Of a stretch of 55,403 nucleotides of DNA, positions 16,204-25,374 are shown piece by piece. The stretch covers positions 1 through 55,403 of the forward strand of contig CAJUSR010000024.1 of assembly GCA_910588855.1 (NCBI GenBank). Reading direction: 5' to 3'. Source of the DNA: an uncultured Kineothrix sp. (GTDB lineage: Bacteria; Bacillota; Clostridia; Lachnospirales; Lachnospiraceae). The notes beneath the pieces are model-generated. The model had not been told where the DNA came from. It did no database searches and saw nothing but the letters and a program-made list of their open reading frames with translations. A program made the translations under genes and the position numbers. The stretch's first letter is position 1, and the number at the start of each line of letters is the position of its first letter.

Positions 16204-16944
16204 CTATTTTTTCTTTTTACGGTTTTTCCTTTCTGTCTCGAAAATATATTGTATAATCTCTTCCCTGACCCCGTCCTCGATATCTATATACTGTACCCTA
16301 TGCTCATATAAACCATTTTTTGTCTGCACTTCCTGAACGTTTAAGACTTTCCCCAGTATCTCATACTCCTTCACGCCTTTTCCTGTATCCAGCTCATATT
16401 TGCATAAAATAATGCTTTCTTTATCATATGCATGAGCCGATACAAAGCGTAAACCGCCGCCGCTGATATCTACAATAATGCTCTGTTTTAACGATTCCCC
16501 TTCCGATAACATATCATCCAGCATACCGTCATTTTCCAATTTCTCTACTTCCTCACCATCCAGCGCTCTGGAATTCATTTCCAGCGCACAGCTGAAACGA
16601 TAAAATTCCCGTCGTTGGTCTTTCGTCAAATTGCTGGTAAGCTCCATTACCAGCAAAAAAACATTATTCCTTTTCCCACGGTCTACTACCCTTGCCCTGC
16701 ACTGGTATACCCCATTGGTGGAATAAAAATGAAGGTCGTACTCCGCCCCCACAGGCAGCAAGACAATCTTTGTCTTTTCCGTAGGCATGATAATCTCAAT
16801 CCTGTCCTCAGACAAAATATCGTATACCTGGCTTAGATATACTTTTACTTTTGGTTTTTCCCCACTTAATTTCTGCCTCGCCGTCTTCCTTATCTCTACT
16901 TTATTCCCTGACATTACATACTTTGATAACAATTTCCCTGCCAT
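16204..16944 (-). CDS. PilZ-domain c-di-GMP flagellar brake protein (YcgR/MotI type)
   Basis: 246 residues: an N-terminal YcgR-like domain (about 30-110) and a PilZ domain with both ligand motifs, the R-xxx-R in QRREFYRF and the D-x-S-x-x-G in VDISGGGLRF. Proteins of this design bind cyclic di-GMP and slow the motor by contacting MotA or the C-ring. It is embedded between flhG and cheB, which ties it to motility. Intact binding residues suggest it is active. Confidence 0.88.
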   Translation of the reverse strand: MAGKLLSKYVMSGNKVEIRKTARQKLSGEKPKVKVYLSQVYDILSEDRIEIIMPTEKTKIVLLPVGAEYDLHFYSTNGVYQCRARVVDRGKRNNVFLLVMELTSNLTKDQRREFYRFSCALEMNSRALDGEEVEKLENDGMLDDMLSEGESLKQSIIVDISGGGLRFVSAHAYDKESIILCKYELDTGKGVKEYEILGKVLNVQEVQTKNGLYEHRVQYIDIEDGVREEIIQYIFETERKNRKKKK

Positions 16945-16953
16945 AATTTTACT

Positions 16954-17832
16954 CTACCTTTTCCTGTTAAAAAAATTAGAAAAAAATACCGCCATTCCTC
17001 TTCGTTTTACTGTTTCCGTTGCCTCTTTGTTTACCAATTTGGACACAATTTCTTTGTACGCTAGCGCAGATTTTGCATAAGGGTCTTCCATCGAAACCGG
17101 CCTTTGCTGCATCACTGCACGCATCAACTGTGTATCCTCCGGCACCTCCCCCAAATATTCCATCGGCGTCTCCAAATATTTCTCCACTACTACATTTAAC
17201 TTTTTGTACAACTCAGACCCATCCCCCTTTTTCTGCACCTTATTTGCCACCATTTTTATTTTCGTGTCTTCCCGTGCATATTTCGGGTGCCTGCTAAGCG
17301 CCTTCAGGAGCGAATAGGAATCGGTAATAGATGTGGGTTCCGGTGTCGTTACGAGAAGGATTTCCCCGCTGGCTACCAAAAACTCCATAACTGCATCCGA
17401 TATCCCCGCCCCTGTATCCACAATAACAATATCTGCAAGAGAATCCAGCTCTGCCAGACTTTGAACGATGCATTGTATGTTATCCTGTGTCAAATTTGAC
17501 AATCCGGCGACCCCTGAACCGCCTGAAATGAACCCTACCCCCATAGGACCTTTCGTAATGATTTCTTTAATATTCTTCCCTTCATAAATCAAATCGGATA
17601 AATTATACTTTGGTACCGCACCGAACATAATTTCTATATTGGCAAGCCCAAAATCTGCATCCAAAATGATGACCTTCAGACCCATTTTGCGGAACTGGAT
17701 TGCCAAATTAATGGATGTATTAGATTTGCCGACACCGCCTTTTCCGCTTGTCACAGTCAGTACCCGTGCTACTGGTTTCTGCGTATGGTTATGGGCTTTT
17801 ATAATATTTCTTAACTGTTCAGCCTGATCCAT
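16954..17832 (-). CDS. flhG: MinD-like ATPase controlling flagellar number (FlhG/FleN/YlxH)
   Basis: 292 residues from the ATG at 17832, chosen because AGGAGG precedes it and homologues begin MDQAEQLRN; a TTG 11 codons upstream is possible. The deviant Walker A motif SGKGGVGKS lies at about 29-37, with switch I at DADFGLANI and switch II at IVDTGAGI. FlhG regulates FlhF and the number and placement of flagella. A basic C-terminal helix ends the protein, as in membrane-binding MinD relatives. Confidence 0.94.
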   Translation of the reverse strand: MDQAEQLRNIIKAHNHTQKPVARVLTVTSGKGGVGKSNTSINLAIQFRKMGLKVIILDADFGLANIEIMFGAVPKYNLSDLIYEGKNIKEIITKGPMGVGFISGGSGVAGLSNLTQDNIQCIVQSLAELDSLADIVIVDTGAGISDAVMEFLVASGEILLVTTPEPTSITDSYSLLKALSRHPKYAREDTKIKMVANKVQKKGDGSELYKKLNVVVEKYLETPMEYLGEVPEDTQLMRAVMQQRPVSMEDPYAKSALAYKEIVSKLVNKEATETVKRRGMAVFFSNFFNRKR

Positions 17833-17848
17833 ATCTTGTACTTTCCTC

Positions 17849-19033
17849 CTAATTTTTCCCTCCAAGTAACTGCCTTACCGCATCTTGAGGACTGAATACG
17901 TTAAAATCATCCGGTACATTCTGTCCACAGGTAATATAGGACAAGGCTGTTCCGGTATAGAGCTTAATATTCAGAAGGTTTCCCAATGAGCTGGTCTCAT
18001 CCAGCTTCGTAAAAATCAACTTAAATTCCGTAATTTCAGAATAAGCATCCACAATCTTAAGCAAATCTTTGTATTTCGTCGTTGCACTTAAAACAAGGTA
18101 AACTTCTGTTTCCACTTCGCCATCTATGGAATGGACAATCCGGCTCATACTTTGTTTTTGCTCCTCATTTTGATAGGAATGACCTGAAGTGTCTATAAAA
18201 ATATAATCATAACCCGAAAAGACCCCTAAAGACTGCTGGATTTCCTCCGGAGAATAAACTACCCTGAAAGGAACTTCCAATATACCTGCATATGTCCTAA
18301 GCTGTTCTGCCGCCGCAATCCGGTAAGTATCCGATGTAATTAATGCTACTTTCTTCTTCTCATCCACAATATAGAAAGAAGCCAGTTTTGCAATCGTAGT
18401 CGTCTTTCCGACCCCGGTAGGCCCAATAAAGAATATTACCTTCGTTCCGTTTTCCGCCGGGGAAATGCCTTCCGGCTTGCCGAATTTCAAGACCATCTTC
18501 TGATATACGTTGGTAAGCGCATAGTCAAACGGCATATTGGGCTTAGCGCTTTTTTCCATTTCATCAATAATCTGGTTGGCATATTTTTCGTCCACTTCAT
18601 TGTCCAACATTGTGTTGTACAGAAGCTTCATCAGCTTTTCAAACTCGCTGGGCGGTTTTTCTTCTTCCTCTTCCTCCACCTTTTCTTCTTCCGGTTTCTG
18701 TAGCTGCTGCTCCAGCAAAGAATGTAAGTTATCCAGCTTCTCTTCCAGCAGCGTGTTATCTCTCCTTTCGCCTTTTACCTCCTCCGGCACGGCTCTTCTA
18801 ACTGGCACTACGGGTATTGTTTCCTTTTTTTCTTCTTTCTTAATTGGCTTATATTTCTCGTTTTCCTCTTCCAATGCCACAGTCACTTCCACCAAATCCT
18901 TCAGAAAAAAGCGCAAAATCCCTTTCCTCTTTACGCTTCTTACATTCATGGTCACAATATTGTTACCCATTTCCTTTTTCGCTGCCTCTATTGCATCGTT
19001 TTCCGTTTTCCCTTGGAACTTTTTAATTATCAT
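17849..19033 (-). CDS. flhF: SRP-type GTPase FlhF
   Basis: 394 residues. N-terminal B domain (1-60), a charged low-complexity linker (60-130), an N domain, and a G domain whose P-loop GPTGVGKTT is at 204-212, followed by LITSDTYRIAAAEQL and FIDTSGHS. The usual G3 motif DTAGRS is here DTSGHS, a mild deviation. FlhF recruits the first basal-body parts to the right site. Its start overlaps the flhA stop by four bases. Confidence 0.94.
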   Translation of the reverse strand: MIIKKFQGKTENDAIEAAKKEMGNNIVTMNVRSVKRKGILRFFLKDLVEVTVALEEENEKYKPIKKEEKKETIPVVPVRRAVPEEVKGERRDNTLLEEKLDNLHSLLEQQLQKPEEEKVEEEEEEKPPSEFEKLMKLLYNTMLDNEVDEKYANQIIDEMEKSAKPNMPFDYALTNVYQKMVLKFGKPEGISPAENGTKVIFFIGPTGVGKTTTIAKLASFYIVDEKKKVALITSDTYRIAAAEQLRTYAGILEVPFRVVYSPEEIQQSLGVFSGYDYIFIDTSGHSYQNEEQKQSMSRIVHSIDGEVETEVYLVLSATTKYKDLLKIVDAYSEITEFKLIFTKLDETSSLGNLLNIKLYTGTALSYITCGQNVPDDFNVFSPQDAVRQLLGGKN

Positions 19034-21066
19034 GCTATTGTCACCATCCCAACAGATTGTAATTCAACATTCGATTCTATTTCATTATAAGAAACAACTA
19101 TCAAATCCCTATAATAATCTTCGGTCAGCCGCTTAAAATACATACGCACAATCGGCGATGTGATAACAATCGGATTTTTCCCAAGATTTTCCAGCTTTTG
19201 TACTTCTTCCCCCACCGATGCGATTACCGCTTTCGTTTTCTCCGGGTCCAGAGTCAAATATGCCCCCTGCTCCGTCTGCTTTACACTGTTCATAATTTCC
19301 TGTTCCATCTTTGGATCTAATGTTACCACACTCGTCGTCTCGTTGGACGGGAAATATTTTCCGGAAATCGCCCGTTTCAGGCTTTGTCTTACATATTCTG
19401 TCAGAATATCCGTATCCCTTGTAGTGGCTGCATAATCTGCCAATGTTTCAAAAACCGTAAGCAAATCCCTGATAGAAATACCTTCCCGCAGAAGATTCTG
19501 CAATACCTTCTGTATCTCACCAATCCCAAGCAACTTCGGAACCAATTCCTCCACAAGCGTAGGATTGCTCTCCTTGAGGTTGTCGATAAGGCTTTGTACA
19601 TCCTGCCTGGTAAGAAGCTCCGAAATATGCTGCCTGATAATTTCTGTCAAATGGGTTGCAATAATGGATGGCGGATCGACCACCGTATATCCCAAACTCT
19701 CCGCACGCTCCCTCTGCCCTTCCGTAATCCAGATGGCCGGAAGATGGAAAGACGGCTCAAAAGTAGGTATCCCTGTAATTTCTTCTTCTACATAGCCGGG
19801 GTTCATCGCCATATAATGGTCGAATAATATCTCCCCTTCACTAACCTGTACGCCTTTTATCTTAATAATATATTGGTTTGGATTCAGCTGGATATTATCC
19901 CTTAAACGGATAATCGGAACTACCGTACCAAGCTCCAGCGCAATCTGCCTACGTATCATAACCACACGGTCTAACAAATCGCCGCCCTGATTTACATCTG
20001 CAAGGGGAATAATCCCGTAACCAAACTCCAGTTCAATCGGATCTACCTGCAATAAGCTGGTAACATTTTCGGGCTGCCTGATTTCCTCCGCTGCCGCTTC
20101 GTCCATATCAACCTCCGACTCAATATTCGATGTTTCAATCGTTCCTGCAATGATTCTTCCACATACAATGAAGATAAGACCGATGGTAAGAAAAACCAAT
20201 GTCTGCAAAGGTGTAACGATACCAAGCCCGATCAAAATTGCCCCAACAAAATACAATGCCTTCGGAACACCGAACAACTGGCTTACCAACACCGTACCGA
20301 AGTCCGCGTCCTTAGAGCCTTTTGTCACCAGGATACCGGTAGATAACGATATCAGCAAAGATGGAATCTGGCTTACCAAGCCATCGCCGATGGTCAATAT
20401 CATATATTTATCTGCCGCTGCGCCAAAATCCATCCCCTGACGCAAAACACCCATCGCAATCCCGCCAACAATATTGACAAATGTGATAATAAGACCAGCA
20501 GTCGCATCCCCCTTTACGTACTTGACCGCACCGTCCATAGAGCCGAAAAAACTGGATTCTTCCTGTATCTTATCACGGCGTTTCTTCGCTTCCGCATCCG
20601 TAATAGCCCCTGTATTCAAATCCGCATCAATAGCCATCTGCTTACCGGGCATTGCGTCCAAAGTAAACCTTGCCGTTACTTCCGCTACCCTTTCGGAACC
20701 TTTATTGATAACCATAAACTGGATTAAAATCAAGATAATAAATATAATAATACCAATAACAATGTCGCCGCCGCCTACATAATTGCCGAAAGTCGCTACT
20801 ACATTTCCAGGGTCGCCTGTCATCAAAATCAACCTCGTAGATGAAACGTTCAGCGCTATCCTAAAAATTGTCGTAAAAAGCAAAATCGTAGGGAAAAAAG
20901 ATAAATCCAATACTTCTTTTGCAAACATACAGCCAAACATAACGGTAAATGCAACCGCTATATTACAAGCCAGTAAAATATCCAACAGCCAGTTGGGAAT
21001 AGGCACAATTAACATAATAAATGCCGCTAATAGATACAAAGCAACCCCTATATCCGCTTTTTTCAC
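19030..21066 (-). CDS. flhA: Flagellar export gate protein FlhA
   Basis: 678 residues: eight predicted membrane helices in the first half, including the conserved FHIPEP-type loop region (FTLDAMPGKQMAIDADLNTG), and a large cytoplasmic domain that receives chaperone-bound substrates. It forms the nonameric ring of the export gate. Length is normal. It lies 19 bases after flhB and overlaps flhF. Confidence 0.97.
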   Translation of the reverse strand: MKKADIGVALYLLAAFIMLIVPIPNWLLDILLACNIAVAFTVMFGCMFAKEVLDLSFFPTILLFTTIFRIALNVSSTRLILMTGDPGNVVATFGNYVGGGDIVIGIIIFIILILIQFMVINKGSERVAEVTARFTLDAMPGKQMAIDADLNTGAITDAEAKKRRDKIQEESSFFGSMDGAVKYVKGDATAGLIITFVNIVGGIAMGVLRQGMDFGAAADKYMILTIGDGLVSQIPSLLISLSTGILVTKGSKDADFGTVLVSQLFGVPKALYFVGAILIGLGIVTPLQTLVFLTIGLIFIVCGRIIAGTIETSNIESEVDMDEAAAEEIRQPENVTSLLQVDPIELEFGYGIIPLADVNQGGDLLDRVVMIRRQIALELGTVVPIIRLRDNIQLNPNQYIIKIKGVQVSEGEILFDHYMAMNPGYVEEEITGIPTFEPSFHLPAIWITEGQRERAESLGYTVVDPPSIIATHLTEIIRQHISELLTRQDVQSLIDNLKESNPTLVEELVPKLLGIGEIQKVLQNLLREGISIRDLLTVFETLADYAATTRDTDILTEYVRQSLKRAISGKYFPSNETTSVVTLDPKMEQEIMNSVKQTEQGAYLTLDPEKTKAVIASVGEEVQKLENLGKNPIVITSPIVRMYFKRLTEDYYRDLIVVSYNEIESNVELQSVGMVTIA

Positions 21067-21085
21067 GCCTTACTTCTCCTCTCTT

Positions 21086-22195
21086 TTACACCTTTCCCTG
21101 CAAATGATATACAAATGCAAGGACTTCCGCTACGGCCTGATACAATTCAGGCGGTACCAGCTCCCCAACTTCTACGTTGGCATAAAGCATCCTTGCCAGC
21201 GGTTTATTTTCTACAATTTCAATATGATGCTCTTTTGCTGCATCCTTAATTTTCTGCGCCAAATAATCTTCCCCTTTCGCCAACACCATAGGCGCTTCGT
21301 ATTCATCCGGGTCGTATTTAATTGCCACAGCATAATGGGTCGGGTTTGTAATTACTACATCCGCCTCTGGCAGTTTCTGCATCATCCTCCTCTGGGATGC
21401 TTCCCTCATACGCTGTCTCTGCTTACCTTTAATCTGTGGATCACCCTCCTGATCCTTAAATTCATCTTTTACTTCCTGTTTTGTCATTTTCATATCTTCT
21501 TTAAATTTATACTTCTGATATGCAAAATCAGCAAAACCAATAAGCAGATAAATTGCTGAAACACGTATTCCAAGATCGGTAACCAGCTTCCCTATCAAAC
21601 CAATCGCCTGGTTCAACGAAATATCGTAAAGCAAAAAAATCATAGAATACTTATCTTTTAAATAAGAATATACCACATAAACAATAAGACCAATTTTAAG
21701 TATAGATTTTATCAATTCTACAATTGAATCTTTCGATATAATCTTCTTAAAACCTTTAATTGGATTTAATTTGCTAAACTTAGGTTGTAATGGCTTGCTT
21801 GTCGGCCTCCATTTCACCTGTGCCACATCGCATAAAAAGGCAACTACCACACCGATTAGAAGGATAGGACCCATAATCAGCAGCATATCAAATATCATAT
21901 TGGAAACTGCCAAACGGATGCTCGTTTTCGGCACCAGCCCGTTATACATCTTAATGTAATCGGGAATTTGGGAATATACACTATGAAAACCGCCTAAAAA
22001 ACGGTTTCCCATATATCCTATATAAAATTTCAAAACTAAAAACAATGCAAGAAGCCCGAACGCATTCCCAATCTCCTTGCTTTTAGCTACCTGCCCCTCT
22101 TTTCTGGCATCCCTTAGCTTTTTATCCGTTGCTGGCTCAGTTTTTTCTCCGCCCGGTCCGTCTTTCGCAAAAAACTGAAGGTCATATAATAACAT
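21086..22195 (-). CDS. flhB: Flagellar export switch protein FlhB
   Basis: 369 residues: four membrane helices between about 40 and 225, a cytoplasmic linker, and the self-cleavage motif NPTH at 284-287 that lets the export gate switch from hook to filament substrates. FliR stops one base into its start. FliK, the ruler that triggers the switch, is encoded in the same operon. Confidence 0.97.
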   Translation of the reverse strand: MLLYDLQFFAKDGPGGEKTEPATDKKLRDARKEGQVAKSKEIGNAFGLLALFLVLKFYIGYMGNRFLGGFHSVYSQIPDYIKMYNGLVPKTSIRLAVSNMIFDMLLIMGPILLIGVVVAFLCDVAQVKWRPTSKPLQPKFSKLNPIKGFKKIISKDSIVELIKSILKIGLIVYVVYSYLKDKYSMIFLLYDISLNQAIGLIGKLVTDLGIRVSAIYLLIGFADFAYQKYKFKEDMKMTKQEVKDEFKDQEGDPQIKGKQRQRMREASQRRMMQKLPEADVVITNPTHYAVAIKYDPDEYEAPMVLAKGEDYLAQKIKDAAKEHHIEIVENKPLARMLYANVEVGELVPPELYQAVAEVLAFVYHLQGKV

Positions 22196-22977
22196 TACAT
22201 CATTCCTTCCACAAATGATACTACTATTTTCTTCATCTGTGTAAAAATAAAATCAGATGCCCCCGGCAACATCCCTACCGTGAGGAAAAGAACCGTAAGG
22301 CCCGTCAAGACCTTAATCTGGATACCTACCGCAAACATATTCAACTGTGGGGAAACCTTTGCCAAAATCCCTAATATGGCATTTAACATAATAATAACAG
22401 CAAATACCGGAAGGCATATACGGAAACCTACAATAATATATTCGCTCATAAAGCGAATCATAGAAACCAAAAGGGAATCCGTATTAAAAACTGCCCCGTT
22501 TATCGGTATCAATGTAAACGTTTCCAGCAGCGCTTTCAGCAAATACTCATGCATCCCGCTGATAATCAGCATCAGCATAACCATATATTGGTAAAAAATA
22601 CCTGAAATACTCGATGATTCCCTTGTAGTCGGATCCATAAGCGTAACCATAGATAAACCGACTTCCATATCAATAATATGTCCGGCAAAAGACACAATAG
22701 AGCTGCATAAATTAGCTCCAAACCCTATAATAAAACCAGTTACCGCCTCTTTCATTACAATAATGGAAAATTCCAGTAAAGTTTCATATTCTACCCTTGC
22801 ATGGGGCGTGATACCGCTGAATATAAGCAACGATACGAAAATACCAAACCCCGCTTTTACACGCCTCGGTGTATTATTCATCCCAAAAAATGGAGCAATA
22901 AAAATAAAACAAGTTACCCTTGTAAATATCAGCAAAAAATATTCAAGATCCGCGTATGAAAAAACACTGTTAATCAT
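22195..22977 (-). CDS. fliR: Flagellar export gate protein FliR
   Basis: 260 residues, strongly hydrophobic with about six membrane helices. The central region (VTGFIIGFGANLCSSIVSFAGHIIDMEVGLSM) is the usual FliR/SpaR signature. It caps the FliP-FliQ gate assembly. It shares one base with flhB, so the two are translationally coupled. Confidence 0.96.
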   Translation of the reverse strand: MINSVFSYADLEYFLLIFTRVTCFIFIAPFFGMNNTPRRVKAGFGIFVSLLIFSGITPHARVEYETLLEFSIIVMKEAVTGFIIGFGANLCSSIVSFAGHIIDMEVGLSMVTLMDPTTRESSSISGIFYQYMVMLMLIISGMHEYLLKALLETFTLIPINGAVFNTDSLLVSMIRFMSEYIIVGFRICLPVFAVIIMLNAILGILAKVSPQLNMFAVGIQIKVLTGLTVLFLTVGMLPGASDFIFTQMKKIVVSFVEGMM

Positions 22978-23000
22978 CGAATTTTATGCCCTCTTCTTAA

Positions 23001-23044
23001 CCGCGGATTTGTACCGCCTTACGGCGGTCTGTTCTTTTGCCGCG
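23001..23044. repeat. Nested stem-loop between fliQ and fliR
   Basis: ACCGCC (23013-23018) pairs with GGCGGT (23023-23028), enclosed by a second stem CGCGG/CCGCG (23002-23006 with 23040-23044). No T-run follows on the minus strand. It fills most of the 70-base gap ahead of fliR. Confidence 0.55.
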
Positions 23045-23047
23045 CTG

Positions 23048-23317
23048 CTATCTGATATATATGCTAAAATCAGTCCAAAGCCTAATCATAAACTCCGTCA
23101 TTCCATTCATCATCCAATGCCCTAAAACAATAATTGCCAAAAAAACTCCGATTATTTTCGGTACAAAAGTAAGCGTTTGCTCCTGAATAGAAGTAACAGT
23201 CTGAAAAATACTTATAACAAGCCCAATTACCAATGATACAAGCAGTACCGGGGCCGCCGTCTTAATAATCAGATAAAGCGCCTCTCCTGCAACCGCAGTC
23301 ACATCATCAATTGACAT
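23048..23317 (-). CDS. fliQ: Flagellar export gate protein FliQ
   Basis: 89 residues with two membrane helices (about 15-37 and 50-72) and the conserved ISIFQTVTSIQEQTLTFVPK loop between them. It forms a four-subunit part of the export gate with FliP and FliR. Unlike most genes here it is separated from its partner fliP by 416 bases of repeats, so its expression level may differ from fliP. Confidence 0.96.
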   Translation of the reverse strand: MSIDDVTAVAGEALYLIIKTAAPVLLVSLVIGLVISIFQTVTSIQEQTLTFVPKIIGVFLAIIVLGHWMMNGMTEFMIRLWTDFSIYIR

Positions 23318-23335
23318 ACCTTACTCCTTTATAAA

Positions 23336-23590
23336 AAAGTGTCTTCGACACTTCATTAATTTACGTCCTTCTGGCGAAGGACTTTCCTATACGGTAAAAA
23401 ATGTCTTCGACACTTCATTAATTTACATCCTTCTGGCGAAGGACTTTCCTATACGGTAAAAAAGTGTCTTCAACACTTCATCAATTTACATCCTTCTGGC
23501 GAAGGACTTTCCTATACGGTAAAAAGTGTCTTCGGCATTTCCACAATTTATTCCCTCCTGACGAAGGATTTCTTATTGGGCAAAAAAGAG
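23336..23590. repeat. Four tandem ~62-bp two-hairpin units between fliQ and fliP
   Basis: Units marked by GTCTTC begin at 23341, 23403, 23465 and 23528, giving periods of 62, 62 and 63 bases. Each holds two palindromes: AAGTGTC with GACACTT around three bases, and GTCCTTC with GAAGGAC around four. The first three units are nearly identical; the fourth has diverged but keeps the hairpin shape. There is no spacer variety, so it is not a CRISPR array. The rest of the gap (23591-23733) shows nothing recognisable. Confidence 0.85.
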
Positions 23591-23733
23591 TCGACCTATA
23601 GGCCAATTCCTGTTTTCCATAACACTGTGGCGCGATTTCCTGTCTCATAAAAGATATATACCCTAATACATATCTGCACTGGAATGGGCTGCGTAGACAA
23701 CCAACTTCCTAATCACCCGGTGCGCCTGTCCAT

Positions 23734-24603
23734 TTAATAAAATGTCTTTACAAGACTTCCTATTATCAAGTTCCATCCATCTGCCAACACAAACAGCAGG
23801 ATTTTAAATGGCATAGAAATCGTCGTCGGCGGCAGCATCATCATACCCATACTCATCAACGTAGATGCCACTACCATATCAATAACAATAAATGGAATAT
23901 AAATATAAAACCCTATAATAAAAGCATTCCTCAATTCACTGATAATAAAGCTGGGAATCAGCACACTGTTAGGTATGCTTTCCAAATCCCCTCCCCATTC
24001 CGTATGGCTGATTTCCAGAAACAGACGTACATCCTTTTTCTGTGTCTGGCTATACATGAATTCACGAAAAGGTTCCATCCCTACTTTTAAAGCTTCTTCC
24101 TGCTCAATCTCCCCTGCCTCGAAAGGAATTACTGCATTCTCATAAACAGCTGTCAATGTAGGCTGCATAATGAAAAAGGTCAAAAACAAAGCTAACCCAA
24201 TCAGTACCTGGTTTGGAGGCGCTGTTTGGGTATTCAAAGCTGCCCTCGTAAAATGCAGAACAATAATAATTCTGGTGAACGAGGTAAGCATGATAATCAA
24301 TGTCGGCGCTATTGCAATCAGCGTCAGCGTAATCAATATCCGAAGTGTACCATTTACCTGCCCGTTACCGTCATTATATGTTATCGCGAAAGTATTGCCT
24401 ATATTCAGTTCTCTTAATTCATCTTGCGATTCCGACTCCCCCGGGTCACGCAAAGTTGTCCTTTCATCCGTCGTACCGGTCAGGTATGATTCCCTCTCCG
24501 CCGCATATACGGGAATAGGACAGCATATATATAACAATATGCCTACCGAAAACAGCAGGCATATCATCCGCATAATTTCTTTTCCGGAAAAATGTCTTTT
24601 CAT
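23734..24603 (-). CDS. fliP: Flagellar export gate protein FliP
   Basis: 289 residues: a signal-like N-terminal helix (about 12-33) ending in an AxA-type site, then four membrane helices of the FliP core, with LTSFTRIIIVLHFTRAALNTQTAPPNQVLIG and IVIDMVVASTLMSMGMMMLPP as family signatures. It nucleates the export gate. It lies nine bases after fliO. Confidence 0.97.
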   Translation of the reverse strand: MKRHFSGKEIMRMICLLFSVGILLYICCPIPVYAAERESYLTGTTDERTTLRDPGESESQDELRELNIGNTFAITYNDGNGQVNGTLRILITLTLIAIAPTLIIMLTSFTRIIIVLHFTRAALNTQTAPPNQVLIGLALFLTFFIMQPTLTAVYENAVIPFEAGEIEQEEALKVGMEPFREFMYSQTQKKDVRLFLEISHTEWGGDLESIPNSVLIPSFIISELRNAFIIGFYIYIPFIVIDMVVASTLMSMGMMMLPPTTISMPFKILLFVLADGWNLIIGSLVKTFY

Positions 24604-24612
24604 ATATCTTGC

Positions 24613-24987
24613 CTATTCTTCATTCTTATTATTTTTGTCCAACATTTTAGCTTTCTCAAAAATCCCTCTAAAATCTGGCATAGAATCCGCCGGTTGTTCC
24701 GGCAAATGAATTTGTCCGGCAGGTATTTCCGCAAGCATTGATACGTTATCCTTGCATATTGCTACCGCCAGATACTTCTCTCCGGTCCTAATTATTTGAA
24801 TATATTTGTTCGCAGTCAGGCGGTAGGTTTCTATTACTTCAATATTTTTCCCACCGCTTCTACTGCCCTGAAAATTCGCAATCCATTTGGTAGCAATCCA
24901 TGTTATCGCCAATACGAACAGAAATATAATCAAGACTGTGCAAAATTGTAAAAAGGAGTTCATACCATTGGACAACGCAAGCAACAT
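24613..24987 (-). CDS. fliO: Flagellar assembly protein FliO (FliZ-like)
   Basis: 124 residues: one membrane helix (about 14-36) and a small cytoplasmic beta domain with NIEVIETYRLTANKYIQIIRTGEKYLAVAI, the FliO pattern. FliO helps assemble the FliP ring. The start ATG at 24987 follows the cheY stop by one base; an in-frame ATG eight codons later is an alternative. Corresponds to fliZ in Bacillus subtilis. Confidence 0.88.
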   Translation of the reverse strand: MLLALSNGMNSFLQFCTVLIIFLFVLAITWIATKWIANFQGSRSGGKNIEVIETYRLTANKYIQIIRTGEKYLAVAICKDNVSMLAEIPAGQIHLPEQPADSMPDFRGIFEKAKMLDKNNKNEE

Positions 24988-24988
24988 A

Positions 24989-25351
24989 TTACCCTACTAC
25001 CTTTTTCACAGCTTCCAATACACGGTCTGCCTGGAAGGGCTTAACAATAAAATCTTTTGCCCCTGCCTGAATGGATTCAATAACCATAGCCTGCTGACCC
25101 ATAGCCGAACACATAATAACAAGCGCTCCCGGATTGGACTCTTTAATTTTCTTCAACGCCTGAATACCATCCATTTCCGGCATTGTAATATCCATAAGAA
25201 CAAGATCCGGATGGAGTTCGTTGTATTTCTCTACTGCCTTTGCTCCATTTTCCGCCTCACCGGCAACATTATATCCATTTTTTGTCAGGATATCTTTAAT
25301 CATCATACGCATAAATGCCGCATCATCGCAAATTAAAATATTTTTTGCCAT
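24989..25351 (-). CDS. cheY: Chemotaxis response regulator CheY
   Basis: 120 residues, a single receiver domain. The acidic pocket is D9/D10, the phospho-acceptor D54 (LMDITMPEMDG), with S82 and K104 as the switch and salt-bridge residues. CheY-P binds the N-termini of FliM and FliY at the C-ring. It sits between fliY and fliO as in Bacillus. Confidence 0.96.
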   Translation of the reverse strand: MAKNILICDDAAFMRMMIKDILTKNGYNVAGEAENGAKAVEKYNELHPDLVLMDITMPEMDGIQALKKIKESNPGALVIMCSAMGQQAMVIESIQAGAKDFIVKPFQADRVLEAVKKVVG

Positions 25352-25374
25352 CTCTCTTTCTCCTATTTCCTCTC

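Noticed and set aside
23336..23590. CRISPR array
   Set aside because: The whole 62-bp unit repeats with no variable spacers, and there are no cas genes.
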